Below, one piece after another: positions 1-6,086 of a stretch of DNA of 13,450 nucleotides. Position 1 is the stretch's first letter. Each line of letters opens with the position of its first letter. The DNA is from Brevundimonas sp. (GTDB lineage Bacteria; Pseudomonadota; Alphaproteobacteria; Caulobacterales; Caulobacteraceae). A model generated the notes under the pieces. That model was not told where the DNA came from and searched no databases. It saw nothing but the letters and a program-made list of their open reading frames with translations. The DNA is taken from positions 1 to 13,450 of the forward strand of contig NZ_JAVHLH010000051.1 in the NCBI RefSeq assembly GCF_031082345.1, read 5' to 3'. The position numbers and the translations under genes were made by a program.

Positions 1-406
1 CCAGACCGTTCTCGACGCGCTGTCCTTCGCGGGCGATCAGACTGTCCAGCGCCCGGTCGATGCGCGACATCAGCATATTGCCCTGCCCCTCGGTCAGCGG
101 CCCGCGCGTCCGCGCCTCGCGCCAGTCGGCCAGGGCGATGACCAGCATGCGCGGAAGCGGATGGGCGGGATCGGGTCCGGCCTGGGCGGCGATCTCTTCC
201 AGCGAACGGCCCGAGCCGACGGCCTTTTCGAAGGCCGTGGCCTGACGGTTCATCGCGGCGAACCTGAAGGCCTTGTCGATGATCACGGCCCACGACCACA
301 GCGAGGCGACCACCAGACCGATCATGACGGCCTTGACGACCGGATCGGCCGCCAGGAACAGGGCCACGGGGTTCAGCATCATCGAGGCTTCGGCGGGGGG
401 AGTCAT
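1..406 (-). CDS. tolQ: TolQ, inner-membrane subunit of the Tol-Pal system (5' part only)
   Basis: This is the N-terminal 135 residues of TolQ; the rest lies beyond the left edge. TolQ is an inner-membrane proton-channel subunit that works with TolR to energise TolA for outer-membrane constriction at division. The visible part has a short N-terminus, a first membrane segment at about residues 20-42 (PVVKAVMIGLVVASLWSWAV), then IIDKAFRF and a cytoplasmic stretch ending IDRALDSLIAREGQRVENGL, which matches the TolQ/ExbB/MotA family at this position. The ATG at 406 is preceded by AGAGGA about 8 bases upstream. ybgC lies just upstream, as in many Tol-Pal clusters, and this favours TolQ over ExbB. 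TolR, TolA, TolB and Pal are expected to the left of the window. Confidence 0.9.
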   Translation of the reverse strand, partial: MTPPAEASMMLNPVALFLAADPVVKAVMIGLVVASLWSWAVIIDKAFRFAAMNRQATAFEKAVGSGRSLEEIAAQAGPDPAHPLPRMLVIALADWREARTRGPLTEGQGNMLMSRIDRALDSLIAREGQRVENGL

Positions 407-535
407 TCGGTCGTCCTCTTTCGTCCGTGCGTCCTGTGCATCGGACGGGCGTGGCGGATGTGTGGCGATTCAGCCCGATCTAGCGAGGTCTGCCCCAACC
501 GTCACCTTACTGCACGTGACAGGTTCGCAATGTGA
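407..535. other. ybgC-tolQ intergenic region
   Basis: This 129-base gap separates the ybgC stop from the tolQ start. It holds the tolQ ribosome-binding site and a weak inverted repeat, GTCAC (501-505) with GTGAC (516-520). On the minus strand GCTAGAT follows TTGGGG but with only about 10 bases between the hexamers, too short for a convincing promoter. tolQ may have its own promoter here or be read through from ybgC; the sequence does not decide. Confidence 0.3.
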
Positions 536-985
536 TCAGGGTTCGCCCGTCAGCCACGGCCCGACTTTCTCCACCAGACCCTTCGTCGGACGGCGCGGTC
601 GGCCGTCCAGGTGGATGCAGACCACCTCGACATCGGCCGTGCACAGATCGTCGGCGCCGCGCGCGATGGTCTGGGAGATCAGCAGCCGGGGCCCCTTGAT
701 GGCGTCGTAGCGGGTGCGGACGACCAGTTCCTCGTCGATCCGGGCGGGCTTGAGGAAGGTCAGCGACATCTTCGAGACGACGAAGGCCATCGGCTGGTCG
801 CCATCCAGCAGCTCGGCGTGGCCGATGCCCATCAGGCGCAGGGCGTCCGAACGGCCACGCTCGAAATAGCGGACGTAGTTGCCGTGATAGACCAGGCCGG
901 TGAAGTCGGTGTCCTCGTAATAGACGCGGACCGGCAGGCGGTGCTCGCGGCCCTCGAAGCGGCCGGCGGTGGGGCGGTCGGTCAT
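536..985 (-). CDS. ybgC: YbgC, Tol-Pal-associated acyl-CoA thioesterase
   Basis: A 149-aa hotdog-fold thioesterase of the YbgC/4-hydroxybenzoyl-CoA family. YbgC proteins hydrolyse acyl-CoA or acyl-ACP thioesters in the cytoplasm; they are usually encoded at the head of the Tol-Pal cluster and linked to phospholipid metabolism. The family signature is at residues 22-40 (VYYEDTDFTGLVYHGNYVRY), with D27 and H34 matching the catalytic D18 and H25 of E. coli YbgC. The ATG at 985 overlaps the stop of the upstream 128-aa gene as ATGA, so translation is probably coupled. The reading frame stays open farther upstream, but that part is antisense-like, arginine-rich sequence in the frame shadowing the upstream gene, so the longer start is rejected. 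tolQ follows after 129 bases. Confidence 0.93.
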   Translation of the reverse strand: MTDRPTAGRFEGREHRLPVRVYYEDTDFTGLVYHGNYVRYFERGRSDALRLMGIGHAELLDGDQPMAFVVSKMSLTFLKPARIDEELVVRTRYDAIKGPRLLISQTIARGADDLCTADVEVVCIHLDGRPRRPTKGLVEKVGPWLTGEP

Positions 986-1368
986 CGGCGGGCCCCTCCC
1001 CCGACGTTGGGCGCGCGGGTCAGGAAGCCGGGGCAGACGTCGCGCAGCATCTCGTCGAACTCGGCCTTCAGCGGATCGGTCTCCAGCAGGATGCGGTTGG
1101 GCCGCGAGATGAAGACGACCAGCCGGCCCTGCTGATCGGAGACGTAGCCGCAGATCGCCCGGCGCCGGCCGGTCTCGGTGTAGCGGACAACGGCGTCCGG
1201 GCCGATGTGCTCGCTGAGCTGGGCGCGCGCGCGGTCCGCGGCCGAGGGCTCGCCGCCGCCGAGGCCGCCGTCGCGGGTGACGAGCCAGAGCAGCAGGACG
1301 CCGAGGATCAAGACCGCGGCGCCCAGCACCGCGATCAACCGTTCGACCCTGACCTTGCGTGGCGCCAT
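982..1368 (-). CDS. Small single-pass membrane protein between ruvB and ybgC, unknown function
   Basis: A 128-aa protein I do not recognise as a named family. It has a basic N-terminus (MAPRKVRVERL), one membrane segment at about residues 11-30 (LIAVLGAAVLILGVLLLWLV), then a probably periplasmic domain of about 95 residues with two cysteines (in AICGYV and DVCPGF) that could form a disulfide. The motif RLVVFISRPNRILLETDP is striking but not diagnostic. The ATG at 1368 has a strong purine-rich site (GGAGG) just upstream. Its stop overlaps the ybgC start by four bases, so the two are very likely co-translated, which ties it loosely to the Tol-Pal envelope genes. It follows ruvB by 52 bases. Confidence 0.8.
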   Translation of the reverse strand: MAPRKVRVERLIAVLGAAVLILGVLLLWLVTRDGGLGGGEPSAADRARAQLSEHIGPDAVVRYTETGRRRAICGYVSDQQGRLVVFISRPNRILLETDPLKAEFDEMLRDVCPGFLTRAPNVGGGARR

Positions 1369-1420
1369 GCCCCCTCCGTTCGGGGCGGAGCATGACGGGG
1401 TTCGCCCGCGCCGTGAAGGG

Positions 1421-2461
1421 TCACTTGCCCCCGAACAGGCCGCCCTGTTCCGGCGTCCGCGGCGGTTCGGTGAGGCCGAGGTGGGCGTAGGCGCGGGCGC
1501 AGGCCATGCGGCCGCGGGGCGTGCGCTGGATGAAGCCCTGCTGCAGCAGATAGGGCTCGATGACGTCCTCGACCGCGTCGCGGGCCTCGGCGATGGCGGC
1601 GGCGAGAGTGTCCATGCCGACCGGGCCGCCGCCGTAGTTCTCGATCAGGGCCTTGAGGAAGCGGCGGTCGTTGGCGTCGAGCCCGGCCTCGTCGATCTCG
1701 AGCCGGCTGAGGGCGCGGGCGGCGGCGAGGCGGTCGATGGAGGTCGCGCCGTCGGCGCTGGCGAAGTCGCGCACCCGGCGCAGCAGCCGGCCGGCGACGC
1801 GGGGCGTGCCGCGCGAGCGCGAGGCGATCTCGCGGGCGCCGTCCTCGGCGATCGGGGCGCCCATCTTGCGGGCCGCGCCCATGATGACCTTCACCAGTTC
1901 GTCAGGGGTGTAGAATTCGAGCCTGAGCGGAATGCCGAAGCGGTCGCGCAGGGGCGTGGCCAGCAGGCCGGCGCGGGTGGTGGCGCCGACGAGGGTGAAG
2001 GGAGCCAGGTCGATGCGCACTGATCGGGCCGAGGGCCCTTCGCCGATGATCAGGTCGAGGACGTGGTCCTCCATGGCCGGATAGAGGATCTCCTCGACCG
2101 CCGGGGCGAGGCGGTGGATCTCGTCGATGAACAGGACGTCGCGCGGTTCGAGATTGGTCAGGATGGCGGCGAGGTCGCCGGCCTTGGCGAGGATCGGGCC
2201 GGAGGTGGCGCGAAAGCCGACGCCGAGCTCGCGCGAGACGATCTGGGCCAGGGTGGTCTTGCCCAGCCCCGGCGGGCCGAACAGCAGGACGTGGTCCAGC
2301 GCCTCGTTGCGGCCGCGGGCGGCCTCGATGAAGACCCTGAGATTGCCCTTGGCCTGCTCCTGGCCGACGAACTCGGACAGGGTCTGGGGCCGCAGGGCGC
2401 GGTCGTAGGTTTCGCCGGGGGCGGGCGACGGGTCCACCAGCCTGTCCTCAGTCATGCTCAT
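1421..2461 (-). CDS. ruvB: RuvB, Holliday junction branch-migration ATPase
   Basis: A 346-aa AAA+ motor that, with RuvA, drives ATP-dependent branch migration of Holliday junctions in recombination and replication-fork repair. Walker A is GPPGLGKT (62-69), Walker B VLFIDEIH (109-116), sensor 1 LVGATTR (157-163), the arginine finger lies in RDRFG (172-176), and sensor 2 in [10 protein letters not shown] (217-226). The winged-helix DNA-binding domain closes with [18 protein letters not shown]. Length is typical. Three in-frame ATGs lie close together (2479, 2461, 2455). I choose 2461 because AAGG sits 6 bases upstream; 2455 is also possible. ruvA ends 168 bases upstream, separated by a large palindromic repeat, so this ruvAB pair is not tightly spaced. 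Confidence 0.97.
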   Translation of the reverse strand: MSMTEDRLVDPSPAPGETYDRALRPQTLSEFVGQEQAKGNLRVFIEAARGRNEALDHVLLFGPPGLGKTTLAQIVSRELGVGFRATSGPILAKAGDLAAILTNLEPRDVLFIDEIHRLAPAVEEILYPAMEDHVLDLIIGEGPSARSVRIDLAPFTLVGATTRAGLLATPLRDRFGIPLRLEFYTPDELVKVIMGAARKMGAPIAEDGAREIASRSRGTPRVAGRLLRRVRDFASADGATSIDRLAAARALSRLEIDEAGLDANDRRFLKALIENYGGGPVGMDTLAAAIAEARDAVEDVIEPYLLQQGFIQRTPRGRMACARAYAHLGLTEPPRTPEQGGLFGGK

Positions 2462-2471
2462 ACCCGCCCTT

Positions 2472-2617
2472 CCCGGCAAAGCCGGGGATCGGAAGGTTCA
2501 TCACAACGGACACGACGAAAGGCACAAAGGCCACAACGGGGTCCGAGCCTGGCGCAAGCCACGTCGTGTCCGTCGTGAATCCATTGTGGTCGTTGTGATG
2601 AACCTGCTTCGCAGGTT
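2472..2617. repeat. Composite palindromic intergenic repeat between ruvA and ruvB
   Basis: Two perfect 15-base arms, AGGTTCATCACAACG (2494-2508) and its reverse complement (2591-2605), bound a 112-base imperfect palindrome. Inside, both halves contain degenerate 9-base units of the form CAC(A/G)A(C/T/A)G followed by two bases. Short hairpins flank it: CCCGGC-AAA-GCCGGG (2472-2486) on the ruvB side and AACCTGC-TTC-GCAGGTT (2601-2617) on the ruvA side. GC is lower than in the neighbouring genes. Spurious peptides from such repeats (HNDHNG, FVVSVV) resemble ones I recall from intergenic repeats in many proteobacterial genomes, so this is probably one copy of a dispersed family. No coding function is supported. 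Confidence 0.8.
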
Positions 2618-2629
2618 GGAAGATCGTGA

Positions 2630-3247
2630 TCACCGCCCCAGCTCCTGCAGGGCGGCGCGGATCACCGCCGACAGGTCGGCGTCGTCGCCGAGGCGGATCA
2701 GGGCCTGGTCGACGGCGCGGCGGGCGTTGACCTCGGCGACGCCGAGGCCGAGCAGGGCCGAAACGGCCTCGCCGGTCACGCTGGGGACCGGGGGCGCGGC
2801 CTCGGCGTGGACGCCCGGGGCGGAGGGGGTGAAGGAGACCTCGCCGAGCGGCTTGCCCTTCAGTTCGGTGACGATGCGCAGGGCCAGTTTGGGGCCGACG
2901 CCGTTGGCGCGGGCCACCGCCGCCTTGTCCTCGCGCGCCACCGCCGCCGCCAACTCGCCGGGGGGCAGGACGTCGAGCACCGACAGGGCGGCCTTGGGGC
3001 CGACGCCCTGGATGCCGTTGAGGGTCAGGAAGGCCCGGCGCTCGTCGCGCGACAGGAAGCCGTAGAGACGCGGGCCGCTCTCGGCGTTGAAGGTGGATTC
3101 GATCTGCAGGGTCGTCTCGTCTCCCGGGGCGGGCAGGCGCTGCAGGGTGCGGGCGCCGCAGAAGACCACATAGCCGACGCCGGCGCAGTCGATCAGGCAG
3201 TGGTCAGGCTCGACCTCGGCCAGCACGCCTCTGAGCCGGCCGATCAT
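2630..3247 (-). CDS. ruvA: RuvA, Holliday junction DNA-binding subunit
   Basis: A 205-aa RuvA, which binds Holliday junctions as a tetramer and loads RuvB. The N-terminal OB-fold begins [12 protein letters not shown] and ends near [10 protein letters not shown] (61-70). Two helix-hairpin-helix motifs follow, [14 protein letters not shown] (78-91) and [16 protein letters not shown] (115-130). A proline/alanine-rich linker (about 138-157) leads to the C-terminal three-helix domain that contacts RuvB ([20 protein letters not shown] onward). The ATG at 3247 overlaps the ruvC stop as ATGA, indicating translational coupling with ruvC. The gene ends only 13 bases before the flanking hairpin of the intergenic repeat. 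Confidence 0.97.
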   Translation of the reverse strand: MIGRLRGVLAEVEPDHCLIDCAGVGYVVFCGARTLQRLPAPGDETTLQIESTFNAESGPRLYGFLSRDERRAFLTLNGIQGVGPKAALSVLDVLPPGELAAAVAREDKAAVARANGVGPKLALRIVTELKGKPLGEVSFTPSAPGVHAEAAPPVPSVTGEAVSALLGLGVAEVNARRAVDQALIRLGDDADLSAVIRAALQELGR

Positions 3248-3750
3248 GCGGCGCCCGCCAGCAGGGCCCGCTTGCGCAGCTGGGCGTGGGTGATGGCGAC
3301 GGCGAGAGCGTCGGCGGCGTCGGCCTTCACGTCGCCGGCGGTGGGCAGGAGGCGCTTCACCATGAAGGCGATCTGGGTCTTGTCGGCGTGACCGGCCCCG
3401 ACCACCGCCTTCTTGATCAGGTTGGGCGAATATTCGGCGACGCTGAGGCCATGCCGGGCCGGGGCCAGCATGACGGCGGCGCGGGCGTGGCCGAGCTTGA
3501 GGGTCGAGGCCGGGTTCATGTTGACGAAGACCTCCTCGATCGCCGCCTCGTCACAGTCGTATTCGGCGCAGACCGCGCCGACCGCCTCAAGCAGATGCAA
3601 CAGTCGCTCGCTGAAGGGGGCGGTCTCGGGCGGAGCCACGACGCCGTGGGCGATCCAGCGCAGGCGCGAGCCCTCGGCCGCCACCACGCCCCATCCGGTG
3701 CGGCGCAGGCCGGGGTCGAGACCGAGAATCCGAGTCGCTTCGTTCGTCAT
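3244..3750 (-). CDS. ruvC: RuvC, crossover junction endodeoxyribonuclease
   Basis: A 168-aa Holliday-junction resolvase with an RNase H-like fold that makes paired metal-dependent nicks in the junction bound by RuvAB. The four acidic active-site residues are visible: D12 in [15 protein letters not shown]72 in AAIEEVF, and D144 and D147 in ADAADALA, matching D7, E66, D138 and D141 of E. coli. The conserved block [19 protein letters not shown] is intact. The ATG at 3750 has only a weak ribosome-binding site (GGA within TGGAACGA). It is first in the ruvCA order, with a 4-base overlap into ruvA. A GTTC-N7-GTTC box overlaps the start codon and suggests LexA control. Confidence 0.97.
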   Translation of the reverse strand: MTNEATRILGLDPGLRRTGWGVVAAEGSRLRWIAHGVVAPPETAPFSERLLHLLEAVGAVCAEYDCDEAAIEEVFVNMNPASTLKLGHARAAVMLAPARHGLSVAEYSPNLIKKAVVGAGHADKTQIAFMVKRLLPTAGDVKADAADALAVAITHAQLRKRALLAGAA

Positions 3751-3756
3751 TCGTTC
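3742..3756. promoter_or_regulatory. Putative LexA (SOS) box at the ruvC start
   Basis: GTTC-GTCATTC-GTTC reads on the plus strand, a perfect match to the direct-repeat GTTC-N7-GTTC operator known for alphaproteobacterial LexA. It covers the ruvC start codon. On the minus strand, TTGTCC and CATGAC spaced by 17 bases lie just upstream and could be a weak promoter whose start would fall in the box, but that promoter is only a partial match. Eight fixed bases would occur by chance about 0.4 times in a window of this size over both orientations; its position at an SOS-type gene makes it more credible. Confidence 0.65.
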
Positions 3757-3807
3757 CAGTCATGCCCCAAAGAGGGTTAGCGGACAATGACCGGCGTGCG
3801 CGCGACC

Positions 3808-4203
3808 CTATTCGGTGGTCTTGCCGTCGAAATGCTCTTCGTGGGCGTCGGCCTCGGCCTTGGTCTTGTGGACCACGCCGTCGCGGTGCTCGGGCGGGCC
3901 GTAGAGGGTGTAAAGCATCAGCGGGGCGTCGCCGGTGTTGACGACGTTGTGCCGGGCGCCGGCGGGAACGATGATGGCGTCGTCGTCCTTGACCGGCGTG
4001 CGCTTGCCGTCGATCAGCACCTCGCCCGAGCCGCTCTCGATGCGGAAGAACTGGTCGCGATCCTCGTGGACCTCGGCCCCGATCTCGTCGCCCGGCTGAA
4101 GGGTCATCAGCACCAGCTGGAGGTATTTGCCGGTGTAGAGCACGCGCCGGAAGTCGGTGTTCTCGACGGTGAGCTTTTCGATATCGGCGACAAAGCCTTG
4201 CAT
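3808..4203 (-). CDS. Small single-domain cupin protein
   Basis: A 131-aa single cupin (beta-barrel) protein. Cupin motif 1 is recognisable at residues 38-60 (PGDEIGAEVHEDRDQFFRIE and the following SGSG), with H46 as a probable metal ligand; the second histidine of the classic HxH pair is not present, and D48, D50 or Q51 may take its place. Motif 2 is VPAGARHNVVNTG (79-91) with H85. Such proteins bind a metal or small ligand; the substrate cannot be told from sequence. The frame extends upstream to an ATG at 4263, but the ATG at 4203 has AGGAAGGA five bases upstream and begins the conserved region. It lies 57 bases upstream of ruvC and 75 bases downstream of an MgtC-like gene; it may or may not share their transcript. 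Confidence 0.85.
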   Translation of the reverse strand: MQGFVADIEKLTVENTDFRRVLYTGKYLQLVLMTLQPGDEIGAEVHEDRDQFFRIESGSGEVLIDGKRTPVKDDDAIIVPAGARHNVVNTGDAPLMLYTLYGPPEHRDGVVHKTKAEADAHEEHFDGKTTE

Positions 4204-4250
4204 GGCGGTCCTTCCTGAGTCCGGGGAGACCCGGGAGATTGGGCCGCGGG

Positions 4251-4272
4251 GCCGGCGGTTCAAGTCGCCGGC
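4251..4272 (-). terminator. GC-rich hairpin after the first MgtC-like gene, possible terminator or attenuator
   Basis: GCCGGCG (4251-4257) and CGCCGGC (4266-4272) form a perfect 7-bp stem with an 8-base loop, six bases past the stop of the MgtC-like gene and 48 bases before the cupin start. There is no U-tract, so it would be an imperfect intrinsic terminator at most. It may separate the MgtC-like pair from the cupin and ruv genes. Confidence 0.35.
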
Positions 4273-4278
4273 GGCCGT

Positions 4279-4968
4279 CTATTCGTCGCGGGGCAGGACC
4301 GAGAAGCCGGCCAGGCCCGTCTGGGCGCCCAGCTGTGAGACCAGTCCGTCGGCGTCGATCGGCATCGGCCCCTTCACCTTCAGCTGGTGCTCGTGGATCA
4401 GACGGTCGGGACTCACCACATGGCCGATCCGCACCGCCCTCAAGCCCCGGGCGCGCAGCAGCTCGCGCAGGGCTGTCTCGCTGGGCGCCGCGCCCTGTTC
4501 CCAGCGCAACACCACGTCCATGGCGCCGATGTGCGGCAGCCGGGCGTCGAGCAGGCGCAGCAGGGCCAGCACCGCCAGGGTCGCGCCGGCGCCCATCAGC
4601 GCCAGGTCCAGCATGCCGACGCCGATCAGGACGCCAATGGCCGAGGTGACCCACAGCGACGCCGCCGTGGTCATGCCGTGCACCGAAAAGCCCTCGCGGA
4701 AGATGACCCCGGCGCAGAGGAAGCCGATGCCGGTCAGCAGGCCGTGCGACATCCGGGTCGGGTCGATCACCACCGTCTGGTCCGGCAGGGGGACGAAGGA
4801 CCAGGTCGACTGGTTCATGGCCGCGAGCATCAGCAGACAGCTGGTCAGGCAGACGAGGATGTGGGTCCGGAACCCCGCCGGATGCCCGTGATGGGTCCGC
4901 TCGACACCGATCAGCCCGCCCGCCGTCATGGCCGCGAGCACCGGCCAGACCAGATCCCAGTTTATCAA
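4279..4968 (-). CDS. MgtC/SapB-family inner-membrane protein (copy A)
   Basis: A 229-aa member of the MgtC/SapB family. The first about 145 residues are hydrophobic with some five membrane segments and carry the family hallmarks GGLIGVER (17-24), GFRTHILVCL (32-41) and HGLLTGIGFLCAGVIFREGF followed by TTAASLWVTSAIG. The last about 75 residues are a soluble, ACT-like tail. MgtC itself affects F-type ATP synthase and magnesium homeostasis in pathogens; the role of environmental homologues is uncertain. I place the start at a TTG (4968): GGAG lies 6 bases upstream, and the resulting N-terminus (INWDLVWPVLAAM) aligns with that of the neighbouring paralogue (LPDFALPLLAAM). The next in-frame ATG would cut into the first membrane segment. 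It lies 65 bases downstream of copy B in the same direction. Confidence 0.88.
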   Translation of the reverse strand: MINWDLVWPVLAAMTAGGLIGVERTHHGHPAGFRTHILVCLTSCLLMLAAMNQSTWSFVPLPDQTVVIDPTRMSHGLLTGIGFLCAGVIFREGFSVHGMTTAASLWVTSAIGVLIGVGMLDLALMGAGATLAVLALLRLLDARLPHIGAMDVVLRWEQGAAPSETALRELLRARGLRAVRIGHVVSPDRLIHEHQLKVKGPMPIDADGLVSQLGAQTGLAGFSVLPRDE

Positions 4969-5033
4969 GACACGCTCCGCAAACTGACGACCCGACAGCC
5001 TAGGCCCGTCCCCGCGGCCCGGGCAAGCGGTCC

Positions 5034-5732
5034 TCAGTCCTCCCGCGGGTCGAGCCGGTAGCCGGTCACGCCCTCGACGGCCCGGAGCCGGGCCGCCAGC
5101 GCCTTGAGGCCGTCGTGGCCCACGGCCTTGAGCCGGAAGGTCCGTCGGACGGACCCGCCGCCGTCGACCAGTTCGTGCCGGTCGCCGCCGGGCGACCAGC
5201 CGATGTCGCCGAGGGCGGCCTCGACCGCATCTTCGGCGGCCGGGTCCTCCCGCCGCCACACCACCTCGGCGTCGACGACGGCATGCTGCGGCAGCCGTCG
5301 GCTGACCAGCCTCAGCGCGGCGAGGATGAGCATGGTCAGCACCGTTCCGGTCGCCGCGAGCCAGAACAGTCCGGCCCCGAACAGCAGGCCGATGGCCGCC
5401 GTGATCCACAGCGAGGCGGCTGTGGTCAGGCCGTGGATCGAGAAGCCGGAGCGGAAGATCACGCCCGCGCAAAGGAAGCCGATGCCGGTCAGCACGCCGT
5501 GCGCCATCCGCGTCGGATCGGCGACGATGGCCGTTCCGGCCAGGGCGTCGAATCGCCATGAGCCCTGGGACACGGCCGCCTCCATCAGAAGGGCAGACGC
5601 CAGACAGACGAGGATGTGGGTGCGAAAGCCCGCCGACCGGCCGCGCCATTCACGCTCGAAGCCGATCAGACCGCCGGCGAGCATGGCGGCGAGCAGCGGC
5701 AGGGCGAAATCGGGAAGGTCGCTCAGGTCCAT
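5034..5732 (-). CDS. MgtC/SapB-family inner-membrane protein (copy B)
   Basis: A 232-aa paralogue of the adjacent downstream MgtC-like protein. Shared blocks are GGLIGFEREW, GFRTHILVCLAS, DPTRMAHGVLTGIGFLCAGV and LTTAASLWITAAIG. About five membrane segments fill residues 8-145, followed by a soluble C-terminal domain (from VVDAEVVWRRED) that diverges most from copy A. The ATG at 5732 begins MDLSDLPDF and aligns with copy A; its ribosome-binding site is poor. The frame is open to 5885, but the added residues are arginine-rich and unlike the family. It reads away from the small plus-strand gene starting at 5872, so the 139 bases between them must hold both promoters. Specific transport or regulatory function cannot be assigned. 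Confidence 0.87.
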   Translation of the reverse strand: MDLSDLPDFALPLLAAMLAGGLIGFEREWRGRSAGFRTHILVCLASALLMEAAVSQGSWRFDALAGTAIVADPTRMAHGVLTGIGFLCAGVIFRSGFSIHGLTTAASLWITAAIGLLFGAGLFWLAATGTVLTMLILAALRLVSRRLPQHAVVDAEVVWRREDPAAEDAVEAALGDIGWSPGGDRHELVDGGGSVRRTFRLKAVGHDGLKALAARLRAVEGVTGYRLDPRED

Positions 5733-5871
5733 GCCCGGCAACGGCGGGGCCGAGGCGAGGGTTCCTGCCCCGCGCCCCGGTCGGGAGCGCCGGTGTCGGG
5801 AACCGTACGTTCGCCACCGGGTTATTTCCGCCGCGGCCAGAGACCGGCCGCAGCTTGCCGGAGGCCCGCTC
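5733..5871. other. Divergent promoter region between MgtC-like copy B and a small gene
   Basis: This 139-base gap lies between two genes that read away from each other, so both promoters should be here. It is mostly GC-rich. GAAC-CGTAC-GTTC (5800-5812) contains the palindrome CGTACG and could bind a regulator. I see no convincing -35/-10 pair. The ribosome-binding site GGAGG for the plus-strand gene is at its right end (5860-5864). Confidence 0.4.
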
Positions 5872-6078
5872 ATGGGTCGCTCCATCGAACGCCGCCTGTC
5901 AGCCGAGGCCTACGACCAGCTCCGGGCCGAGGTGCTGCGCGCCGCCGTCGAGCTGTCGGAAGATCAGCTGCTGGACCTGACCGACGCCCTGCACGGAGTC
6001 ATCCGGTTGCGCCGGCCGGGCCGTCCGCTGCGCAATCCGGACGGCTGGGTCACCGACGAGCTGCGCAGCTTCGCCTGA
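5872..6078 (+). CDS. Small hypothetical protein (68 aa)
   Basis: A 68-aa soluble protein of unknown function. It is largely helical in character and charged (RLSAEAYDQLRAEVLRAAVE, then LSEDQLLDLTDALHGVI), ending with a basic patch RLRRPGRPLRNPDGW. No membrane segment, metal motif or DNA-binding motif is obvious. The ATG at 5872 has GGAGG seven bases upstream, which decides this start over the much longer open frame. It is the only plus-strand gene within the leftward series and converges on the TonB-like gene, whose stop lies nine bases beyond its own. Codon usage (third-position G/C) agrees with a real gene. Confidence 0.7.
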   Translation: MGRSIERRLSAEAYDQLRAEVLRAAVELSEDQLLDLTDALHGVIRLRRPGRPLRNPDGWVTDELRSFA

Positions 6079-6086
6079 ACCGGGCG

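Noticed and set aside
501..520. GTCAC/GTGAC inverted repeat upstream of tolQ as an operator
   Set aside because: Only five bases per arm; too short to separate from chance without comparison.
986..1393. Upstream extension of the ybgC frame
   Set aside because: It shadows the 128-aa membrane protein, which has its own ribosome-binding site and membrane segment; YbgC proteins start near the called ATG.
2494..2605. CRISPR-like array in the ruvA-ruvB gap
   Set aside because: The units are degenerate 9-mers in inverted halves, without regular repeats and unique spacers.
2448..2633. 61-codon minus-strand frame across the ruvA-ruvB repeat
   Set aside because: Its peptide (HNDHNG, FVVSVV) is the translation of the repeat units, not a gene.
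4969..5649. Upstream extension of the MgtC-like copy A frame
   Set aside because: It runs through copy B in the wrong frame and is low-complexity; the paralogue alignment and GGAG site support the TTG at 4968.
5800..5812. GAAC-N5-GTTC inverted repeat as a possible LexA operator
   Set aside because: The alphaproteobacterial LexA operator is a direct GTTC-N7-GTTC repeat; spacing and orientation do not fit.
5733..5871. Magnesium riboswitch or regulatory leader for the MgtC-like genes
   Set aside because: No long structured leader or leader peptide is visible in the 139-base gap.
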